Source: Periplaneta americana (Eukaryota; Arthropoda; Insecta; Blattodea; Blattidae). From it: 64,000 nucleotides of DNA. This document shows positions 56,833-64,000 of this stretch, piece after piece (position 1 is the stretch's first letter; every line of letters begins with the position of its first letter). Both the position numbers and the translations under genes were made by a program. Location: the NCBI RefSeq assembly GCF_040183065.1, contig NC_091121.1, forward strand, positions 62,342,287-62,406,286, read 5' to 3'. Below the pieces are notes generated by a model, which did no database searches, was not told the origin of the DNA, and saw nothing but the letters and a program-made list of their open reading frames with translations.

Positions 56833-56871
<39 letters not shown>
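56749..56871. repeat. Duplicated ATATGGCCAATTATAAA with opposite AAT and TTA arrays
   Basis: The 18-bp block ATATGGCCAATTATAAAT occurs at 56749 followed by (AAT)11, and again at 56817 followed by (TTA)13. The two arrays are complementary and can form a hairpin of over 35 bp. Confidence 0.85.
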
Positions 56872-56873
<2 letters not shown>

Positions 56874-59597
56874 ATCGTCTAGATTCCAAAACAATAATTT
56901 GTATAATTTATTTTTCTGCAGTTACGTAATTTTAGCAATAAGAATGTCTTGAAACAGTTCCCTCATGAACAGAGGATCGAAATATTGAGAATTCCTTTTA
57001 TAAGAAATGTTAACATTTCTGAAATATGGAATACAATTATACGCTACATTATTCTGGCAACCAGACTTTGACGAATGTAACAAGATTTGCAAGTAAACAT
57101 TAAAATGAAATGAAAACTCGGTGAAATATAAAAAGCATATGTAAAGCACGAGAGGCAAATTTCAACATTGTTGGTTGATGTGCAATTCAAATACAAGTAA
57201 TTATTTTTCATTAAATATCCAGACATCAATGCTCGATGTGAACATGTTCTCATTGTGGGTATAATGGAATGTTTGTTATTCAGCATAACAATACAGAATT
57301 TTGTGGGATGAGAAACTTTGAAGTATCTACTTTCAATTTTTTTTTTTCTTACGAAAAATGAAGAAAGGATAGTGAATTGACAAAGTAAATTTGAAAATTT
57401 GTTTTTAATACAAGAAAAAGTGAAATTTTCTTTAGAACATATATTATTAAAAATCAAAATTATATAGAGATAATAAATTTTATTTCGCACAAACTGAGAC
57501 ATATTGATGAGAGAATGAGACAGACTTAAATGCCTTATTGTAATCAAAGAACTCTGTTGAATTCCTTCAGTATACATGGAAATAACAGACTAATCAAATA
57601 TGTCAAGATTGTTCAAAATCCTTGAACCAGATCAATATATCTTTCGAATTGTTCAGTTAATTCTATTATCACCTGGATTAATTCATGTCAGTCTGACTGA
57701 TTTTGTGTGCCGAGTGTATTGTGTGATTGCTGCACAATATTTGTGATGGTTCTGCAAGAAGCAATATTCTTAAGAGATGATTTATTCATTCAGTAGACGT
57801 GAATGCTATTACTGTGGAATACTATACTGTGATCAAACTGTACTATGTTATGATAAAAGTGGAACTTGTACATGAAAACATTTCAAGCTTTGCATGTTTT
57901 GATATTTATGCATTTCACATATTCAAAACTGAGATCAAATTTCTTTAAACATTTTAATTGAACATAATGAGCTTTCTCATCTTATGCTATCTGGTACTGA
58001 TTTTTTTTCTTTTTGCATCATATTAAATGTGGCCAACCACATGACCACGCGGTTGTAAATCCTTACAGATCATGTTTATGATTTGCACAACCAACTTTCA
58101 CTCTTGCTTTTGTCTGAGCTTGCGCAGCAACTCTATTCTCCTTACAATTTAATCTCCTTGTTTTTTCAACATTTCCACGTGATTTAGCTGTCTTCCAGTA
58201 TAACTTGTTTCTCTATAGGTGATAATAAAAAAGAGCTGTCTATGCTACTGCAAATTTAAGTTATTTTACTTTTAAGTTGTTTAAAGATATAACCTTCCAA
58301 ACCCTGTTGTGCTGGGGAAGGAAATTTAAAGTCCTGTTAAAACGGATGCTCTACTTGCAAGATTTGACATTATCTTCCTCCATGACAGACAAACTATGGC
58401 TGGCCCCATTCTAATCACATGCTAATTCTTCCACAATAACAAACTATTACTTTATCATAGACAGTTGATTACAGTAAAGTTATCCACTTCAGAACTGTGT
58501 CTCAAACATGTTCTTTATCATTCCCTACAAGTTTTTCTTAAACCTTAATGTTACAGCTCTACTGACTACTAATCAAAAGTGCATGTGTTTGTACCCATGA
58601 TGGATTACTTACATGCCTGCAAAGTACCAGTGGTGCGTATTTAAATGAAGAGAATAGTGATTTATATGGAATTGATAGGAATGGTTTATATCCCATCTTT
58701 CCAGAAATGATAGTGGACAATTTAGGTGGAAAGAAATTACTCTTTGACAGAATTGCAGTAAAAAAAATAATAACAAGAAAGGAGCTGCGTTCATTCTTGT
58801 TCCATTGCGAGCCTTGTGGAAGCTTATTCAATATGCAGACTGGAACAGATCATAACACCAAATATATGAACTGCTGCATCAAACAATTTGTACCTGATTT
58901 CAACACAAGCAAAGCAGTAGGGCTTTTACTCCGACCAATGTTATCTCTATGCTCAACTTTGTTGTTGTTTTTCAGTTTGTTTCTACTATTTAGGATTGCC
59001 AATTCTCAAATCCTGGTTGTGGGACAAAGTTATCTAGACAAATGCACATCCTTTTCAAAGAATACAGTAACACCTGTTGCCAGACATCTTACTCGATAGT
59101 TTGCACTGATAGAAGTCTGTAGATCAGTAGTATTGCATAGAAATCGGTATCCCTTGATCATATGACAACAATGAAGTATTGAGACATTTTCGTCTGATAC
59201 AGATCTACAGTGCTGAATTTAAGTTATGAAATCAAAGTGGTATATTATGCTTATATTGACGTATATTTCTTACTTCACAGTTGTTCAAATAATCTCATTA
59301 TTTGGATTTCATGTAATCTGTTGTGAAGTTACGTAATAGTTCTCATAAGTACATTTTCATCACAACTGGTAGTACATACAGCAGTTTAAGATGACTGTTC
59401 ATGTGATTCATGATGGAAGACTGTATTGCAAGAACTAGCGTCCCAGCAGTCTGGGAGAGTTGGCAACCCTACTACTATTGCTGCCTTATGAAGACATTCT
59501 AACGCTGGCATGGGCATGACTTTCGTTATTCAGAAAGGAAGTTTATTTTTATCATTATCAGACATTGTCAGTCAGCTAGAACTGCAAATATGTAATC

Positions 59598-59703
59598 CAG
59601 GGTTGCCAACCATCCATAATTTTTCTGATTCCTGCTCTTCTGCTTTAGCTAATTTTCAATATTGGAGAAGCAACACTACTTCGTAGGAGAGGTTGGCATC
59701 CCT
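59598..59703. mobile_element. Short MITE-like element with AGGGTTGCCAACC ends
   Basis: CAGGGTTGCCAACC and, 105 bp on, the complement of AGGGATGCCAACC form imperfect inverted ends like those of the hAT MITE at 54727. No target duplication was found. It may be a deletion derivative of the same family. Confidence 0.5.
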
Positions 59704-60103
59704 GTTTCCTTCTAGCTTATTGTGCCACTGTCATTAATAATAAAGATTATAAATAATATGTGCTTCTTTATTTGGCTATAAAATTGAAAGATTGGGAAAT
59801 GAAACATTTTTTCATATTTAGAAATGATCATTTAATGGTAACCTTATTAATTACAGAATAAATCATATGATGAATGAGTTGAACTTCAGGACTGGCACAA
59901 ATAAAAGGCTGAAATTATGCTTATTGATTCCTTTTATGTATTTCACAAACTGTTTACAATATACAGTTCCATGAAAACAAAGACATATGTACAAATATAA
60001 AAGTCTCTTTTCCAAAGATTTACAACAATTGTGTAAACTTAAATTATTTCTTTCTCTAGCAACTTGAAATAGTTGCAAAATACACGATTATGACAATGAA
60101 GTC

Positions 60104-60199
60104 TCACGTAGGAGTATCAGTCTTGTCCCAATCTTTTAATCGACCTTTTCCCATCATGAAGTCATCACGCAGAACTTCCCACACTGGCGTTTCTTCTAC
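60104..60199 (-). CDS. RRP15: RRP15, last coding exon
   Basis: Beginning after the acceptor TTTTATGCAG, 31 codons and a TGA encode VEETPVWEVLRDDFMMGKGR then LKDWDKTDTPT. RRP15 proteins end in the same way (W.ILRDDFMMGA..KDWDK). The phase (0) matches the donor of the exon at 62310. RRP15 is a nucleolar factor in pre-60S ribosome assembly and 27S pre-rRNA processing. The 3' part is convergent with the PPxY gene. Confidence 0.85.
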   Translation of the reverse strand, partial: VEETPVWEVLRDDFMMGKGRLKDWDKTDTPT

Positions 60200-60369
60200 C
60201 TGCATAAAAGTGCAAAATTTTCTTCTTTATGTGTTGAAGGATGAAAACTGTATATTATACACATAAACACAATGCCTAAGGTGGCAAATATAATGTGCTC
60301 TTAATTACAAGAGACATTAGAACAACCTTCTCTTAATTTGTATCTGATAAAAAGTTGTTTATAAAAAAT

Positions 60370-61454
60370 ATAGTGGGATTTAATCGATTAGTCTGATTGA
60401 TTAATCGATTAATTTCTATTGTAAGATTAATAGATCAAAAATATTTAATCGAATAATCGAGTCGATTAAAATTAATCGGTTGTACTTTATATTAATTATT
60501 ATTTTGTTAATGCAGACTGAATAAAAATTCCGACAATATTTGCCTCTCAGAAATTGTTTATTTCGAACATGATAATACCGTTACTTTGTAACTGAAAGCA
60601 GGTAGCATAAGGCAAATCTTTGCACAAACACTTCAGAAAGAGATTAAGATATGAGGACAGTAACCTGAGCTAGCCCTATTGAAAGTTGAAACACAATGTG
60701 AAACCCTTATTTAGTTTGTCAACTCGTCTTCCTAGCATATGAAATAAATACTTTTCTGGAATTCGCCCCCTTCATTCCTTAGCCATGGCTGCAGTGTGTG
60801 CAAGTGAGAGGGTAACTATCTTCTTCTCTTTCTAAAATTTTGTAACCTGATTACAACAGAGGTCAGTCTGCTGTTCTGTTGCAGTTTTTTTTACTGAGTT
60901 TCTAGATGAAACTTGTGTTTAGTTTGCTAAAGAAAAAAATCAGATTTCTGTGGTCTGTAAAAAGAGTGAAAACTCTATTACGTCATAGGTCTATGGGAAT
61001 TTGAGAGCTAAACTCGGTGAAACATTTAGATTTAAATTTAATGATCGTGCTTGACAGAAAAAAAAATCGTGTTTAGTGATACAGGAAACATTGTTACTAA
61101 CATAGAGCAGCACTTAATTCGGAGCAAGTGAATGCACTCTCATGTTTAAGACCATGAATGAAGCAGTTTTAACTAGGTGAGTCTTCATACTTTTTTTATT
61201 TGCGTTTATTTCAAAAATCACCAGAGAATTGACAAAATAAATTATAAACCTACATAATAAATATGTTAGTAAATAACTAAAATAGTATTGTTTTGTAATA
61301 CAGCGATACAGTGTATACATCTATACTACATTTTATACTTATGCTTATCACCAAACACAAATTAAATTTAATGATACTTGTGTATTACAGTATATTAAAA
61401 CTTTTTTTTCAAATCGTTAATCAATTAAATATTTTGATCGATCGACAGCACTAA
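60370..61454. mobile_element. Non-autonomous hAT element in the RRP15 intron
   Basis: The 8-bp duplication TAAAAAAT flanks the element exactly (60362-60369, 61455-61462). The ends are ATAGTGGGATTTAATCGATT and the complement of TTAGTGCTGTCGATCGATC, with repeated AATCGATTAA subterminal motifs. The TAGTG start is typical of hAT. Inner sequence of about 1 kb has no transposase domain. Confidence 0.8.
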
Positions 61455-62309
61455 TAAAAAATGGATGGCTTTCTCCTTTATTAAAAAAAAAAAAAAACTG
61501 CAAGTCACACATGGTGCCTAAGACTAACACAATCGTTGATTCCATTTTAAAAAATTGGAGATATATTCTTTAACAATAACAAAGCAATTCTGTTATGTGG
61601 CTAGTCAGAAGTGGCATCTGGAAAGGTGGCACTCCTAACTTTTGCCTCTACAATGCGTTCTTTGAGCAGCTCTCTACCCAGTCGAAGCTACTTTTCTCAC
61701 TTACCATGCATACAGGCTATGTATCATGTTCCAGATGTCGTTGGTTCAGATTTTGCTATGTCAGCACACATTGCATGGCACAATTCTACCTTAGAAATGT
61801 TTGTAAATAATCCTGTCTATGGGGCTGTTGTATACTGGAGAAATGTTTGTAAATGGTAACTAGTAAAGAAACAAAGGATATGCAAGAGTACTTGGAAAAC
61901 ATCTCCACTCTATCTGACCACTAGTTCTACCTATGCACACCATAGTAACAACTGCTGACACAATCATGTAATGTGGAGATGATTTTACTTTTGTAATTTT
62001 AATTATACTCAATTGTAAATGGTCTGTAAGGACCTAAACAAAGTTTAAGTGGCCTGTCAGATGAAAAGTTTCATAAACTTTCTCTTATAGCACTTTGTCA
62101 GAAAATTATGTAATTTATATATTCTGAAAAGGTTTTCTTTATGTGGCCTTAATACAATTGTATCGAAGTTGAAGGAACTTATGTCATAAAATACTAAGGA
62201 ACATTTGTATTAAACATTCATATGCATATTTATACCACCATCAGAGAGCTGCATTAAAGAAGAAAAATATCGAAGTACTCGAATAAATAGAATTAATAAT
62301 TTTTTTTAC

Positions 62310-62508
62310 CTTTATTTCTGTTTCCAATTTGACAGGATTATCAACAGGCTCACTGTGGGATGCACCCATCAAGACATCCAGAAATGCACGTTTGTCTAAT
62401 GACTTCAAAATCTTGTCTTTCTTCCTTTCTGAACTGCCAGCCTCCTTGAGATGAGATTCCAACATTTTCTGCTGTTGGCGCACTGCATTAAATAACTGCA
62501 CTACACCC
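62310..62508 (-). CDS. RRP15: RRP15, central domain exon
   Basis: After the acceptor CTTTATTTACAG, the 199-bp exon encodes GVVQLFNAVRQQQKMLESHL, KEAGSSERKKDKILKSLDKR and AFLDVLMG, ending ETEIK|GTAAAA. This is the signature RRP15 block (GVVQLFNAV.(K/Q).Q ... KEAGS..RK ... F...L(R/M)G). The first base completes a codon begun in the previous exon. The N-terminal coiled, basic half of the protein (expected ~150 residues) is not seen nearby, so its exons probably lie to the right of the window or across the transposon relic. Confidence 0.9.
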
Positions 62509-62880
62509 CTGTAAATAAAGTTTTACTTATTAGAACTAGGTAAATGAAGTAAATGCATCAAAAGGATGGAATGAAATCTTAAAGGAGCAGTCCGCAATAA
62601 AATTCGATTATATTATAAGATGTTTACCAAAGTAATCCTTGGATTAACGGTGTTTGTCGCATCGCTCTATGCCTTTTAGTTTGCGAAATATTAAAGGTCT
62701 TACTGCAAGCTCTGACATCATAACCACTGATCGCTTCATAAGACTGCATTGTAGTTCCGTTTGACATACAGCGTAGAACGAGTAAATACATATTCATACG
62801 TTACAGTCAGTTATTATTAACACACTTAGGACCTATCACATGCATGTACTGTAGTAATAATAATAATAATAATAACTTAC

Positions 62881-62966
62881 CCATTTTGAATTTCGTACTC
62901 ATAGTGATTAGAACAACTTGGGTCTGGTAAGGGTTCAAACTGAAAATGTTTAATATGTCGATCCAT
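62881..62966 (-). CDS. Candidate first exon spliced to RRP15 exon (uncertain)
   Basis: An ATG opens 28 codons (MDRHIKHFQFEPLPDP, then a stretch ending EIQN) and ends at a strong donor GG|GTAAGT in a phase that fits the exon at 62508. The join would give a 126-residue protein lacking RRP15's N-terminal half. The 'HFQFEPL' start recalls, weakly, the '(P)YxFEP' start of P2X7-like zinc-finger proteins rather than any RRP15. It may be an alternative first exon, an exon of another gene, or chance. Confidence 0.35.
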
Positions 62967-63204
62967 TATAATCTAAGTCAACGCCTTCACTGAGTGAGTG
63001 AATGTGTGTGAGACGTGAAATATTCGTTATGAATGGAGTGCAAATACGTGTTTATCTCACGTCAACAATAAATTAGTACCATACATGGTTTATATTATTC
63101 TATTGCATCATAGCTGTTGAGTCACACGGTTTGGGCACGAAGCTATGTTTGGGGGAACCTCTAAAACATGCGGATCATCGAATTGCGGCAGCTGATAACT
63201 GGAA

Positions 63205-64000
63205 CTACTTCCAAGACTTTTTCTGTATAGTATCTTCTCTCCACGCATTTTTCTTCCAGACGTATGTTTTGTCTTCCACCCATCGTTCAGTGGCTTTAGA
63301 GTACTGGAGTCTGGAGCCAGTTACATCTCTTTTCACGTTGTAATTATGGTCCATTATCGCAATCATAGTTCTTGTTACCATTCCACCATATGTAAAATGT
63401 TTTCTATTAGGAGTGTAAAGCAATCTCTCGTTATGGTATGATTCAAGTTTGCTGATGTGATAAAATTGATTAGTCTGATTTAGGTTTTTTAAAAGGGAAG
63501 GGTTACATACAACTTTTTTCAGAGCATTGTAATCGCTGGATACAGGTTCGATCCATTCCCTCTTACTATTGTATGGGTGAATGTGTGCACATTTTTTATT
63601 ATGTCTCTGTTTCTCCCCATTCGTATATATTACAAACATGATTTAATACAGAAATGAATCTGTCTTCTAAGTCGTCAGAATCACCTTCACATGTAGCACA
63701 AGACCACATAGGTGATTTATGATGCTCTCATTCCACATTTGTGCGGCGGCTTTAAGGTTTTTAGATGAGCTTTTTGTCATGTGCCAAATGACAAATTGAT
63801 GGCCCATCCATTCATATTTGGTCCTTATCAATTTCCTAATTCTTTTATGGTGGTCCGACAGAAAGAGGATAATGTTCATTTTTTCTTTTAGGCGATCTAT
63901 CTAGAACTTTTTCGTATGCTGCTTCGCCTACATTTAGACCCTTTTGCAGAACTACGAAGTCTATAATCTTATCTGAATCGAGGTCCATTACAATGTAAGT
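63205..64000 (-). pseudogene. DDE/RNase H-like transposase relic, cut by window end
   Basis: Going leftward from 64000 the minus strand reads MDLDSDKIIDFVVLQKGLNV, then in other frames LFLSDHHKRIRKLIRTKYEW, HQFVIWHMTKSSSKNLKAAA, WNESIINHL, EGDSDDLEDRFISVLNHVCN, CNPSLLKNLNQTNQFYHISK, LESYHNERLLYTPNRKHFTY and GGMVTRTMIAIMDHNYNV. These match in order a widespread uncharacterised transposase-like family of fishes, cnidarians and arthropods ('TDRH..IRK.IR...HQFD.WH..KS'). At least four frameshifts make it dead. I cannot name the superfamily. Confidence 0.65.

Larger units (their letters stand above)
56481..60103. other. Interval between the convergent genes
   Basis: AT-rich, without a supported gene. 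Open frames at 57044-57577 (-) and 58707-59099 (+) have no family resemblance. Repeats listed separately lie at 56749-56871 and 59598-59703. A second GTTGGCAACCCT end lies alone at 59459-59470. Confidence 0.45.

Noticed and set aside
57044-57577. 177-codon minus-strand frame
   Set aside because: AT-driven composition, no domain, no splice or start context. It lies between two convergent genes.
58707-59099. 130-codon plus-strand frame with a Leu-rich stretch
   Set aside because: No recognisable family, and the hydrophobic part comes from a T-rich tract. Kept only as part of the non-coding interval.

Overview
This window reads as accessory-rich, low-gene-density chromosomal DNA from a large insect genome, most likely a blattodean (cockroach or termite relative). 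The evidence is the AT-rich spliceosomal sequence, tRNA-derived SINEs, many LINE 3' fragments whose reading frame ends in a 'GKRPLGRPRRRW...AAMNLRVP' tail, and several classes of insect DNA transposon. The LINE tail is, from memory, typical of blattodean and other polyneopteran genomes. No prokaryotic feature, CRISPR array or rRNA gene is present.

Host genes are few and lie at the edges. At the left end (308-439 and 2074-2151, + strand) are the last two coding exons of a sororin/CDCA5-type cohesin protector, recognised by its C-terminal FDLxVE box. At the right, 53903-53948 and 55406-56076 (+) are two exons of a membrane protein with one transmembrane segment, a Cys-rich juxtamembrane stretch and two PPxY motifs; I do not recognise its name. 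Convergent to it, 60104-60199 and 62310-62508 (-) are the C-terminal exons of the ribosome-biogenesis factor RRP15. A GC-rich block ending in a splice donor at 18950-19069 may be a promoter plus non-coding first exon.

The middle 50 kb is a transposon graveyard. It holds a decayed DDE element spread over 7-12 kb with several later insertions nested in it, a pogo/Tigger relic (10254-11130), a long-TIR element with a Cys-rich transposase tail (17.6-18.7 kb), a hAT relic (22.1-23.8 kb), and mariner relics (3.8-5.2, 27.9-29.0, 38.1-38.9 and 48.0-49.1 kb). There are MITEs with clear target-site duplications, several LINE families including internally deleted copies, and at least seven SINE types. 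The best preserved element is a 2684-bp piggyBac (49131-51814) with terminal inverted repeats, TTAA duplications and a 589-codon uninterrupted transposase. That transposase has lost the first catalytic aspartate.

The largest single structure is a roughly 3-kb array of a 29-bp unit (34381-37389), about 100 units long. Its left part is homogeneous, its right part alternates two unit types, and both flanks carry a degenerate older motif. Three perfect or near-perfect hairpins and many trinucleotide arrays complete the picture. I found no convincing new multi-gene system. The items most worth following are the piggyBac with an altered catalytic triad, the middle-out satellite, the recurrent internally deleted LINEs, and a candidate alternative first exon of RRP15 next to a transposase relic.
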